DNA of 33,055 bases from CBDFHV01 sp965247705 (GTDB lineage: Bacteria; Pseudomonadota; Alphaproteobacteria; Rhodospirillales; CAMCUA01). The notes under the pieces are model-generated. The model was given only the letters and a program-made list of their open reading frames with translations. It searched no databases and was not told the origin of the DNA. Position numbers and translations under genes: made by a program. Shown here piece by piece: positions 1 to 7,606 of this stretch. Position 1 is the stretch's first letter. Every line of letters begins with the position of its first letter. The DNA is taken from contig CBDFHV010000005.1 of the NCBI GenBank assembly GCA_965247705.1, forward strand, positions 1 through 33,055, given 5' to 3'.

Positions 1-1
1 C

Positions 2-1153
2 GAGCTGGCCAAGGCCCATTGCCGCAAGGCCGGGGCTCCGCTGACCAAGCTGCTGTTCCCCAAGCTGGTGGTGTGCCGGGCTTTCGGCGAGATGGCCTCC
101 AAGTTGGACTTGTTCCTCAAGGCGCGTGCCCTGGGCTGGGTGCCGGAGGGGGAGCCATTGCTATTGGCTCCCATGGAGCAGGTGGCGAACCCCTGCCTGC
201 TGGACTATTGGCGCCACCACCTGAACGTGCTCTCCGCGCCAGCCGCCATCGCCGAGGCCACTACCCGCTTCGCCAACAGTCTCTTCATTCTCGACTACTA
301 CCGGCCGCCCGATGGCCCGGCGCGGGAGCGCTATCTGGCGGCGCCCATGATCCAGCGCCTGTGGGAGACCGCGGAGCGCGCGCCGCTATTGTCCCTGACC
401 GACAGCCACCGAGACCAAGGCCGCGCTGCCCTGGCGGCCTTGGGCATGGCGGAGGATGCCTGGTTCGTCACCCTGCACATCCGGGAGCCGGGATACTTCG
501 GCGAAGATCCGGAGACCAGCCCCAACCGCTACCGCAACGGGCGCATCGGCAACTACCTGCCGGCAATCCGTGCGGTGACCGAGTGGGGCGGCTGGGTGAT
601 GCGGCTGGGGGATCCCAGCGCCGAGCCACTGCCCGCCATGGAACGGGTCATCGACATGGTGCGGGCCAAGTCTCGGCCCGACTGGCTGGACGTGTTCCTA
701 TGCGCCGGATGCCGATTTTTTGCCGGGATGGACTCCGGCCCCCTCTACGTGGCCGCCGCTTTCGGCGTCCCCGTCCTGGGCACCGACTGGTTCGTCTACG
801 GCTGCTGGCCGACCTCGCGCCGGGACCTGTTCGTGCCCAAGCGCCTGATCGCCGAGGACGGCCGGCCCCTGACCATCGCCGAGTGGGTGCAGCCCGCCTT
901 CTACGGCAACATCGGGGTCAAGGGATACCAGCGCCGGGGCGTGCGGGTGGTCGACGCCGAGCCCGAACTGATCGCCCGCGCCATGGGGGAGATGGTCGAC
1001 CGGCTGGAGGGCCGGGCGGTCTATACCGCGGACGACGAGGCCCGCCAGGCCGCCTTCCGCGCCTCGGGCGACCCCTACGGCGCCGGCGTTAACAGCCGCA
1101 TCGGCGCCGCATTTCTGAAGGCGCATCCAGAGCTGTTGTCGGTGGAGAAATAG
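2..1153 (+). CDS. TIGR04372-family glycosyltransferase, 5'-truncated by window edge
   Basis: The reading frame is open from base 2 to the TAG at 1151-1153, so the true start lies outside the window; the GTG at 68 is internal to sequence that already looks coding. The family is recognised from its core: VTLHIREPGYF, then RNGRIGNYLPAI, GGWVMRLGDPS, DWLDVFLCAGCRFF, GMDSGPLYVAAAFGVPVLG and a final GDPYGAG segment. These match the conserved blocks of the TIGR04372 glycosyltransferases, usually found in surface polysaccharide or glycan modification clusters. Donor and acceptor are unknown. No membrane segment or frame break is visible. The next gene (1190-1729) converges on it after 36 bp, so this is the last gene of its transcription unit. 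Family assignment is fairly sure; the precise reaction is not. Confidence 0.8.
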   Translation, partial: ELAKAHCRKAGAPLTKLLFPKLVVCRAFGEMASKLDLFLKARALGWVPEGEPLLLAPMEQVANPCLLDYWRHHLNVLSAPAAIAEATTRFANSLFILDYYRPPDGPARERYLAAPMIQRLWETAERAPLLSLTDSHRDQGRAALAALGMAEDAWFVTLHIREPGYFGEDPETSPNRYRNGRIGNYLPAIRAVTEWGGWVMRLGDPSAEPLPAMERVIDMVRAKSRPDWLDVFLCAGCRFFAGMDSGPLYVAAAFGVPVLGTDWFVYGCWPTSRRDLFVPKRLIAEDGRPLTIAEWVQPAFYGNIGVKGYQRRGVRVVDAEPELIARAMGEMVDRLEGRAVYTADDEARQAAFRASGDPYGAGVNSRIGAAFLKAHPELLSVEK

Positions 1154-1189
1154 TCAGCGGCAGCCACCGGGTATCAAAAGTTTCGGTCG

Positions 1190-1729
1190 CTACCATGTGC
1201 CCGCCGAGGCATCGGTCAGGGCCTGCTTCAGCCGTTCGCTGTGGGGGCTCGCCTTGCCCCGACCGGCGGGCAGGCCGAGGCGCACGTCGACCGTATCGAT
1301 GACGCAGTAATCCTCGCAAACCGCATATTCCAGAATCAGGCGAAGGTCGAACCCCCGGCCGACCTTTTCCGCTTCCAGGACGATCGGTAGGAGCACCGAT
1401 CCCTTGTAGCCCAGGGTGCTGACGGGAGGCTTCGTGCTGTAGACATATGGCGTCGGTTCCGGCCAATGGACGGACGCCGACGACAGGTTTCGCGACGGGC
1501 TCCAGTCGAACTTCGGGGCGATCCCGTACGCACCCGGGTTCTTCGAATAGAACTGCCACCCGGAAGCCAGGTTGATCTCCAGGCCGATCAGAACCTTGGC
1601 CGAATTGTCGACCGCGGGTGGGTTCGGCAACAAACGGAACTTGGCGAACTCACGTTTTGACCAGTCCGCGGCGATGGTCCGGTCCCGGGACGCAGAGAGA
1701 AACAAAAATAAGGATCTGCACGACCGCAA
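1190..1729 (-). CDS. DsbD alpha-domain-like (ScsB/DsbD N-terminal) exported protein
   Basis: The 179-residue product contains LEINLASGWQFYSKNPG, IAPKFDWSPSRNL, HWPEPTPYVYSTKPP, LGYKGSVLLPIVLEA and YAVCEDYCVIDTVDVRL. This order (W-x-FY-S-NPG, P-x-FDW, WP-P, Y-x-G, CEDYC) is that of the periplasmic N-terminal domain of DsbD/ScsB-type thiol-disulfide reductases, and the CEDYC pair corresponds to the redox cysteines. The protein ends after this domain: the DsbD membrane domain and thioredoxin domain are absent, so it is either a stand-alone partner or a fragment. The frame as given has no good signal peptide, but the neighbouring frame just upstream (about 1742-1690, from a GTG) encodes a hydrophobic stretch with VAVVQILIFVSLC. 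A single-base slip near 1690-1700 would give a normal signal sequence. Redox partner unknown. Confidence 0.6.
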   Translation of the reverse strand: MRSCRSLFLFLSASRDRTIAADWSKREFAKFRLLPNPPAVDNSAKVLIGLEINLASGWQFYSKNPGAYGIAPKFDWSPSRNLSSASVHWPEPTPYVYSTKPPVSTLGYKGSVLLPIVLEAEKVGRGFDLRLILEYAVCEDYCVIDTVDVRLGLPAGRGKASPHSERLKQALTDASAGTW

Positions 1730-1869
1730 CCCATCGCGCCACCGCCCCCGCCATAGTTCCCGGCTATGGAAACGGGAGCCAATCGATATTTCCGCTCGCC
1801 GGCCGCATCGGACATCTTCCTCGCATCGGTAACGCCATCACCTGTCAGACCGAATGGAGGCAGAGACCC

Positions 1870-2363
1870 ATGCAAAGCATCGTCATCAAAAGCCTGCTCG
1901 CCGGCACTGCCGTCATCGCCGTGGTCGCGGGCATCAACATCGCGTTCGCCGCCAAGCCGGCGCAAGTCATCGACCTGACCCAGACCGGATGCCAGTTTCC
2001 TCGAAGCCGAAAAACGGCGTCGACCACGCCTTCAAGACCGGCCGCAAGGAAGACTGCGAGGTCATCAACGCCGGCTCGGGCGCCAAGCGGCTGGCCCAGG
2101 CCAAGGTTCTGGCGCTGAAGCCCGGACGCTACATCTTCCGGGTGCGCAACGAGAACGTGCCCTACGAGCTCGGCTTCTGGCTTCGCGAGCACGATTACAA
2201 TTGGGCGAACCCGCTCCACAAGCTGACCAAGACCAGCATCTCCGGCGGCGGCCTGACCGAAGGCACCACCAAGGACTACGAGGTCGAGCTGGAAGCGGGC
2301 GAATACGTCTATTCGTGCCCGCTGAACCCGACCCCCGACTATCGCCTGGTGGTCAACGGCTGA
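1870..2363 (+). pseudogene. Small exported cupredoxin-like protein, frameshifted
   Basis: From ATG 1870 the frame reads a clear signal peptide (KSLLAGTAVIAVVAGINIAFA) followed by KPAQVIDLTQTGCQF. Near 1998-2013 the frame changes, and the rest continues in another frame as NGVDHAFKTGRKEDCEVIN, LALKPGRYIFRVRNENVPYELGFWLRE, GGGLTEGTTKDYEVELEAGEYVYSCPLNPTPDYRLVVNG, with the stop at 2361-2363. One missing base (or two extra) in the TTTCCTCGAAGCCGAAAAAC stretch joins the halves into about 164 residues. The beta-rich layout and the late Cys in YSCPLNPTPDY suggest a cupredoxin-like fold, but copper ligands cannot be assigned with confidence. It precedes the flavoprotein gene at 2448 by 84 bp on the same strand. 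Product function is unknown. Confidence 0.55.
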
Positions 2364-2447
2364 TCCGGGCCCGGTGCTGGCGGGCGTCCTTCGCCCGCTG
2401 GCCCGCTCCGAAGTCCCCCTCTGAAATCCTCGATAAGGGAGAGTGTC

Positions 2448-3875
2448 ATGTCGACGACAATCAAGGCCGACCTCTGCATCATCGGCGCCGGCTCCGGCGG
2501 GCTGTCCGTGGCCGCCGGCGCCGCCCAGATGGGTGCCCGCGTGGTACTGATCGAAAAGCACAAAATGGGCGGCGACTGCCTCAACTACGGCTGCGTCCCG
2601 TCCAAGGCGCTGATCGCCGCCGCCCATGCGGCGGACGTGGTGCGCGGCGCCGGCCAGTTCGGCGTTAACGGCCACGAGCCGGACATCGACTTCCTCAAGG
2701 TGCACGACCACGTGAAGGGCGTGATCGCCGCCATCGCGCCCCACGATTCGGTGGAGCGCTTCGAAGGCCTCGGCGTTGATGTGATCCAGGACCACGGCCG
2801 CTTCGTCGCTCGCCGCGAGGTGGAAGCCGGCGGTCATCGCATCCGCGCCCGCCGCTTCGTCATCGCCACCGGCTCCAAGGCGGCGGTGCCAACCGTCGAG
2901 GGGATCGACGATGTGCCCTATCTTACCAACGAGACCGTGTTCGACCTCACCGAGCGGCCTGAGCACCTGATCGTCATCGGCGGCGGCCCCATCGGCAGCG
3001 AATTGGCCCAGGCCCACCGCCGGCTCGGCGCCCGGGTGACCCTGCTGCAGCGATCCACGATCCTGCCCAAGGACGATCCAGACGCGGTCGACGTGGTCCG
3101 CATGCGGCTGATCGAGGACGGTGTCGCGGTTCGCGAGATGGTGGACATTCGCCGCGTCGAGCGGGACGGCAACGGGATCGCGGTAACGCTGCGGCGCCAT
3201 GGGGTCGAGGAAAGGCTGACCGGCACCCACCTGCTGATCGCCGCCGGACGTCGGCCCAACGTCGAGGGGCTGGGGCTCGAGGACGCCGGCATCGCCTACA
3301 CGCCCCAGGGTATCGACGTCGACGATCGCCTGCGTACTTCCAACCGGCGGGTGTTCGCCATCGGCGACGTCTCGTGCCCCTATCAGTTCACCCACGTGGC
3401 CGGCTACCACGCCGGCATCGTCATCCGCAACGCGCTCTTCCACATGCCCGCCAAGGCGGATCACGGGTCGGTGCCGTGGGTGACCTATACGGACCCGGAG
3501 GTTGCCCACGTCGGCCTTCAAGAGGGCGCCGCCCGCGACCGCCATGGCGATCGGGTGAGAGCCGTCAGCTTTTCCTTCGCCGACAACGATCGCGCCCAGG
3601 CCGAGCGGGCCACCGACGGCCTGATCAAGGCAGTGATCGGCAGGAAGGGACGCGTGCTGGGCGCCACCATCGTCGGCCCCCGGGCCGGGGAACTGATCCT
3701 GACCTGGGTCCTGGCGGTCCAGAAGGGCCTCGGGATCGGCACCATCGCCGGCCTGATCGCCCCCTATCCGACCCTGAGCGAAGTCTCCAAGCGGGTGGCT
3801 GGCGCCTACTACACGCCGAGCCTGTTCAGTCCCCGCACCCGCAAGATCGTCGCCGCCCTGCAACACCTTCCCTGA
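2448..3875 (+). CDS. MerA/Lpd-like FAD pyridine nucleotide-disulfide oxidoreductase
   Basis: 475 residues, the usual length for this superfamily. The N-terminal FAD Rossmann motif is GAGSGGLSVAAGAAQMGA, followed by the redox-active disulfide in GGDCLNYGCVPSK. A second dinucleotide motif, VIGGGPIGSELAQ, binds NAD(P)H, and FAIGDVS is the second FAD motif. The C-terminal dimer domain carries IAPYPTLSEVSKR where dihydrolipoamide dehydrogenases have HPTxxE: the catalytic His is a Tyr, as I recall for mercuric reductases. The mercuric reductase N-terminal HMA domain and C-terminal Cys pair are absent. So the enzyme is a redox-active flavoprotein of unknown substrate rather than a normal Lpd. A ribosome site (AAGGGAGAG) precedes ATG 2448. 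The TVP38 gene follows 18 bp later with its own AAAGGAGA, so they form an operon. Confidence 0.85.
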   Translation: MSTTIKADLCIIGAGSGGLSVAAGAAQMGARVVLIEKHKMGGDCLNYGCVPSKALIAAAHAADVVRGAGQFGVNGHEPDIDFLKVHDHVKGVIAAIAPHDSVERFEGLGVDVIQDHGRFVARREVEAGGHRIRARRFVIATGSKAAVPTVEGIDDVPYLTNETVFDLTERPEHLIVIGGGPIGSELAQAHRRLGARVTLLQRSTILPKDDPDAVDVVRMRLIEDGVAVREMVDIRRVERDGNGIAVTLRRHGVEERLTGTHLLIAAGRRPNVEGLGLEDAGIAYTPQGIDVDDRLRTSNRRVFAIGDVSCPYQFTHVAGYHAGIVIRNALFHMPAKADHGSVPWVTYTDPEVAHVGLQEGAARDRHGDRVRAVSFSFADNDRAQAERATDGLIKAVIGRKGRVLGATIVGPRAGELILTWVLAVQKGLGIGTIAGLIAPYPTLSEVSKRVAGAYYTPSLFSPRTRKIVAALQHLP

Positions 3876-3893
3876 CCCAAAGGAGATCGTACG

Positions 3894-4646
3894 ATGACGG
3901 ACAACACCGTTACGGCCATGCCCCGCGAGGCGCGGGCCGACACACCCCGATTTTCCGCCAAGCGGTTGCTGCCGCTGGTGGTGCTGGCGGCCGGCGTCGT
4001 GGCGTTCTTCGCCTTCGGCCTCGACCAGTAACTGACCTTCGACAGCCTGCGCCAGCACCGCTCCTTTCTGATGGGCTTTGTCGATCAGCACGGGTTGCTG
4101 GCCATCGGCCTGTTCGTCGGCCTCTATGCCCTGTCGACGGCCCTGTCGGTGCCCGGCGGCCTGGTGCTGACGGTGACCGGCGGCTTCCTGTTCGGCCAGT
4201 GGTTGGGCACCATCGGGGTGGTGATCGGCGCCAGCGCCGGGGCAATCGCCGTTTTCCTGATCGCCCGCTCGACCCTGGGCGAGGCCCTGCGGGCCAAGGT
4301 CGGCCCGGCGATGCAGAAGATGGAATCCGGCTTTCGCGACAATGCCCTGAGCTACCTTCTGGTGCTGCGGCTGATCCCCCTGTTCCCGTTCTTCGTGGTC
4401 AACATCGTGCCGGCTCTGCTTGGCGTGCCGCTGCGCACCTACGTCATCGGCACCTCGCTGGGGATCATTCCCGGCGTCTTCGTCTACGCCACCGTTGGCG
4501 CCGGGCTGGGCAGCATTTTCGACTCCATGCAGGAATTCACCCCGTCGGCGGCGCTGACTCCGGAGGTGGTGGCGGCGCTGGTCGGCCTGGCGGTGCTGTC
4601 CATGCTGCCGGTGGCCTACAAGAAGTTCCGCGCCTCCCGCGCCTGA
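3894..4646 (+). pseudogene. TVP38/TMEM64 (VTT-domain) membrane protein with internal stop
   Basis: From ATG 3894, with AAAGGAGA upstream, the frame encodes 45 residues including a membrane segment (RLLPLVVLAAGVVAFFAFG), then meets TAA at 4029-4031. The same frame continues without shift as LTFDSLRQHRSFLMGFVDQHG and a full VTT domain: YALSTALSVPGGLVLTVTGGFLFG, GASAGAIAVFLIARSTLG, LLVLRLIPLFPFFVVNIVPALLGV and GTSLGIIPGVFVYATVGAGLG. The stop sits where a Tyr is expected (DQ-Y-LTFDSL), so one base change, A for C at 4031, explains it. Reinitiation at ATG 4071 would still make a 191-residue VTT protein lacking the first membrane segment. Family members are inner-membrane proteins of uncertain, possibly transport or lipid-scrambling, function, often next to flavoproteins like the one upstream. 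Confidence 0.75.
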
Positions 4647-4671
4647 GTTCTCCCGCCCCCCCCCGCCTTCG

Positions 4672-4702
4672 GGCCGGCCTCGTTCGAGGCCGGCCTTCCT
4701 TT
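4672..4702 (+). terminator. Rho-independent terminator after the flavoprotein/TVP38 operon
   Basis: GGCCGGCCTCG and CGAGGCCGGCC form an 11-bp perfect inverted repeat separated by two bases (4672-4682 / 4685-4695), followed by TTCCTTTT. It lies 25 bp after the stop of the TVP38 gene. Confidence 0.75.
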
Positions 4703-5061
4703 TGGATCTCCCGCCTCGCGTCGATGGCGGACAAGCGGGTCAAGTTTTCAAGGCGGGGGAACCGTCGGGATTTTGAACAGTCCGCGCATCGCGTATCGAG
4801 CGCCATTGAGTGGCCGTAACATACTGTCGGCAAAAGGGTTTCATGCCCATACCGCCAGATTCGACGGCGCGATCACGCGCATTTGGCGTCGGAATTCCTT
4901 ACAGATTGGCCGGCTCGTGAAAGAGACACAAATCCCACCACCTTGAAACATCACACAAAATATCATTGGCACAAATGTTGCTTGGTTAATGCAAAACGAA
5001 CTGCCGTGACCGCGTGTCGCGCGCAAGGTCTTGAGGAATGCGATGCTCACAGCGATCCCTA
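4703..5061. other. Gene-free, AT-richer stretch before the insertion cluster
   Basis: No convincing gene is seen. Composition is more AT-rich than the flanks around 4900-5060, as expected for a promoter region. At 5030-5045 there is a GAGG motif followed by ATG (5043), reading ATGCTCACAGCGATCCC up to the TA where MITE A is inserted. This could be the original start of the PEP-CTERM gene whose remainder begins at 6771: ML-TAIP-RA joined to PLLATALVMLAATPARA would make a sensible signal peptide. However, simple removal of both insertions leaves the frame one base off, so the link is a hypothesis. Confidence 0.35.
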
Positions 5062-5154
5062 GTGTTGCGATTCTAACATTTGGTTCCTGAGCCCGGGGGT
5101 GAAGGTCGCAGTTTGCGTAGATTTAATGGGAACGAAATGTCTCGATCGGAACAC
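5062..5154 (+). mobile_element. MITE A, copy 1 (93 bp, TA-flanked)
   Basis: A 93-bp element bounded by TA (5060-5061 and 5155-5156). Its ends are imperfect inverted repeats: GTGTTGCGAT at the left and ATCGGAACAC at the right, with subterminal repeats ACATTTGGTTCC and GGGAACGAAATGT. A second copy at 18704-18796, in the opposite orientation, is 92/93 identical; only one terminal base differs. It has no coding capacity. TA target duplication and short inverted ends are typical of miniature elements moved by IS630/Tc1-type transposases; no such transposase is present in the window. Confidence 0.85.
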
Positions 5155-5161
5155 TAGAGCG

Positions 5162-6768
5162 CTAGCCCCAATTATTCATGACGGCCATCGGATTTCAGCG
5201 GGACGAGCGGTAGCGACCGGGTTGACGGCGATTTTTGAGACGGATTGTCGGAGAGGTTGGAGGTTGTTGTTCGGGGCTCGTCCGGCGGCACCTGCCGCTT
5301 GGTTCAGGGCCCTTGGGCGGTGATGCGCCCGGCGATGGCGATCATGGCCGGCTGATAGGGATAGGCCGAAGGCAGGGCGATCCTGAGGCGCGACTTGAGC
5401 TCCTCGACGCGGACGGCGATTTTGAGAAACGCCCGGCGCAGGGTTTCGAAGGTGGCCGTTCGCCACAGCGATTTCCGAGGCGCCGCTTGGCGAAGCTGAT
5501 GCAGCAGCCAGTAGGCGCCGGTATGCAGGAAGAGGCGGAACTGGTTGGCCTCCCAACGGTGGCACGACGTGCGGTCGGACTTGGTGTAGAGCTTGTGGTC
5601 CTTGATCATGTTTTCCATCCGCCCGCGGGCGCAGTAGACCTTCTCGTAGAGCGCCTTGGCGCGGCCGCTCAGGTTGGTGACGACGAAGCGGACGTCACAG
5701 CCCTTGGCGGTAGCTTCCACGCGGGCGATGACCGAGCGTTGCCGTGACCAGCTTTTGGCCTGGTAGCCGGTGTGGAAGAAGCGGCGCACCTTATCCTTTC
5801 CCTGCCCCGCCCGGCGCACGGCGGCGTCCTCGCACCACGGCTGGCCGATCCTGTTCAGCCGGGCGTTGCCGGAAAGCCCGAAGATGTAGCCGCAGCCCTG
5901 ACGTTCGAGGAATTCCATGGCCTCCGGCGTGGCGTAGTGGCCATCGCCCCGCACGGTGATCTCGACCCGTGGCCAGTTGCGGCGGATGCGGCCGATGACG
6001 TGTCTCAGGATCCGCGCCGCCTCGTCGCCGGAGGGCCGCTTGCCGGGACGCAGCAGTGACATCACCGGCTTGCCGGTGGCCGCCTCGAAGATATGGATGG
6101 GTTGGAAGCAATAGTCGTCGTAATGGGCGTTGAACAGCGCCAGCTGCTGGCCACCGTGAACGGCGTCGTCGGTGTCGTCGATATCGAGAACGATGCGCGC
6201 CGGAACGCGCTTGAAGCTGGCGCAAAACAGATCGATCATCGACAGCCCCATGCGCCCGAGCGCGCGCCATGACGGCGCGTTCTCGAGGCGCGACAGGGTC
6301 GGTTGGCTCATCAGGTCGTCGCCGCTCTCGGACAAACGGCCACAGGCCAGCTTGAACGCCGGATCGAAACGCAGAACGTCGAGGTCGTCGCAATCCTCAT
6401 ACCCGCAGGCAATAGCGAACAGGCGCGCCCGGATCATGTCTACGTAAGCGTGGGTCGTGCTCGCCGGGTCGCGCACGTCGGTGACGCAGGAAGCGAGCAC
6501 GTCGGCGATGCCGAGCCGCCTGTCGATCTCGCCCAACAACAACACCCCGCCGTCCGACGACAGCCGTCCGCCGTCGAAGCGGGCGCAAAGCGGCTTGCCT
6601 CCAACGGGCGACAAACCAGGGAGATAGGGGGTAATCTCGTTCATGGTGAGCCGTGGGTTGTTCTGTTGCCATGTGATCTTGTCTTGACACCAAAATCATA
6701 CGGCATTTCAACAGGTTAATCTACGCTCACCAGCATTTTCAATCAGCGCCGTGAATAATTCGGGCTAG
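5162..6768 (-). mobile_element. Complete IS1380-family insertion sequence
   Basis: The element is about 1.6 kb. Its ends are inverted repeats: CTAGCCCCAATTATTCAT at 5162-5179 matches the complement of GTGAATAATTCGGGCTAG at 6751-6768 (16 of 18). A short direct repeat, GCG or GCGC, flanks both sides (5159 onward and 6769 onward) and is probably the target duplication. It carries one full-length transposase gene on the minus strand. It landed 7 bp from the end of MITE A and cuts the 5' end of the PEP-CTERM gene at 6771. Confidence 0.85.
5304..6644 (-). CDS. IS1380-family transposase
   Basis: 446 residues with no break, the usual size for the family. Recognisable blocks are MNEITPYLPGLSPVGGKPLCA at the N-terminus, FDGGRLSSDGGVLLLGEID, SCVTDVRDPASTTH, SGDDLMSQPTLSRLENAP, then the DDE-type core: VLDIDDTDD (first Asp), EITVRGDGHYATPEAMEFL (second Asp), and the later RGRMENMIKDHKLYTKSDRTS block with the catalytic Glu. 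These match IS1380-type transposases. The gene fills the element between the terminal repeats, and its start ATG at 6644 lies about 125 bp inside the right end. All core residues are present, so the element could be active. Confidence 0.9.
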   Translation of the reverse strand: MNEITPYLPGLSPVGGKPLCARFDGGRLSSDGGVLLLGEIDRRLGIADVLASCVTDVRDPASTTHAYVDMIRARLFAIACGYEDCDDLDVLRFDPAFKLACGRLSESGDDLMSQPTLSRLENAPSWRALGRMGLSMIDLFCASFKRVPARIVLDIDDTDDAVHGGQQLALFNAHYDDYCFQPIHIFEAATGKPVMSLLRPGKRPSGDEAARILRHVIGRIRRNWPRVEITVRGDGHYATPEAMEFLERQGCGYIFGLSGNARLNRIGQPWCEDAAVRRAGQGKDKVRRFFHTGYQAKSWSRQRSVIARVEATAKGCDVRFVVTNLSGRAKALYEKVYCARGRMENMIKDHKLYTKSDRTSCHRWEANQFRLFLHTGAYWLLHQLRQAAPRKSLWRTATFETLRRAFLKIAVRVEELKSRLRIALPSAYPYQPAMIAIAGRITAQGP

Positions 6769-6770
6769 GC

Positions 6771-7575
6771 GCCCCCCTTCTGGCCACGGCCCTGGTGATG
6801 TTGGCGGCAACGCCGGCGCGTGCTGTACCCACGCTCCAACTCTATCTGCCGGGGGCGGAGTACTTCGAGACCCTGGAAATCGCCGGCGTCACGGTCACCG
6901 AGAGCTGGTTCACCACCGACAACCCGTTCGAGCTGGTCGTGGCCGGTGCCACGTCTCCCAATTGGGTGGACCACGTCGAAGACGTGACCCTCTTTATCGC
7001 GGTTCAAAAGGACGACTTCGAAGACAATCCCGGCGGGACGGTGACCTTGCGGGACGCGGCGGATCAAGTCATCGCGCCGACGGGCCCGGCCATCTTTGGC
7101 AACCCCGGCCTTCCTCCCCATGGCATCTTCGACGCCTACTTCTTCGAGTTCCTGGTTGCCGGATCTGGAAGTGGCGGCCGCGGGCGAGACCGTCTACGAC
7201 TACAATGACGACTTCGATCCCCCTCAGTCCGACCGGCGGTGATAGCGGCGATCTTCAGTTCTACACCGTGGAATACACCGACTATTTCCACCTGCACATG
7301 GATCTGGTCGGCACGGCGAGCAGTGCCAATGGCAAGAAGACCAAGGATAAATTCGCGCCCTTCTCCCACGACGCCGATGCGCCGACGCCAGCGTGCGTCG
7401 ACGACGAATGCGACGTGCCGGAGCCCGGCGCCCGGCGCCCTGGCGCTCCTGGGGAGCGGTTCTGATGATGTGGGCGATACTCTGGCGGCGCCCCTGGCGT
7501 CGACGCCTGTTGCCGCAAGGATCGGCGGCAACGTCCCCCGCGCTGGCCGATGAGAGAACGCGGGCCGCGCGGTAG
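6771..7575 (+). pseudogene. Choice-of-anchor N / PEP-CTERM exported protein, 5'-cut and frameshifted
   Basis: Right after the IS the frame reads the end of a signal peptide (APLLATALVMLAATPARA) and then VPTLQLYLPGAEYFETLEIAG, HGIFDAYFFEFLV, YDYNDDFDP, LQFYTVEYTDYFHLHMDLVG and DKFAPFSHDADAP. The pairing of an HGI-D-YF motif with FAPFSHD is that of 'choice-of-anchor N' secreted proteins. The end reads VPEPGALALLG, a hydrophobic stretch and WRRPWRRR: a PEP-CTERM sorting signal for exosortase. Getting there needs four corrections: one extra base near 7157, one extra C near 7216, an exact 7-bp duplication at 7426-7439 and one extra T near 7461. Corrected length is 265 codons after the IS. The start was lost to the IS and perhaps MITE A. 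Likely a cell-surface or matrix protein. Confidence 0.7.
7426..7439 (+). repeat. 7-bp exact tandem duplication inside the PEP-CTERM signal
   Basis: CGGCGCC occurs twice back to back (7426-7432 and 7433-7439). With one copy the reading is GTG CCG GAG CCC GGC GCC CTG, i.e. VPEPGAL, as a PEP-CTERM requires. With two the frame is lost. Confidence 0.75.
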
Positions 7576-7606
7576 AGGCCCGAAGATCCACCGGCGCGGC
7601 AGATTA

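Noticed and set aside
1845..4091. Very long open frame on the minus strand across the flavoprotein region
   Set aside because: It is the GC-rich antisense of the clearly homologous plus-strand genes and has no recognisable domain of its own.
4841..5050. 69-codon minus-strand frame in the AT-richer intergenic region
   Set aside because: No ribosome site, no domain, and the composition is that of non-coding DNA.
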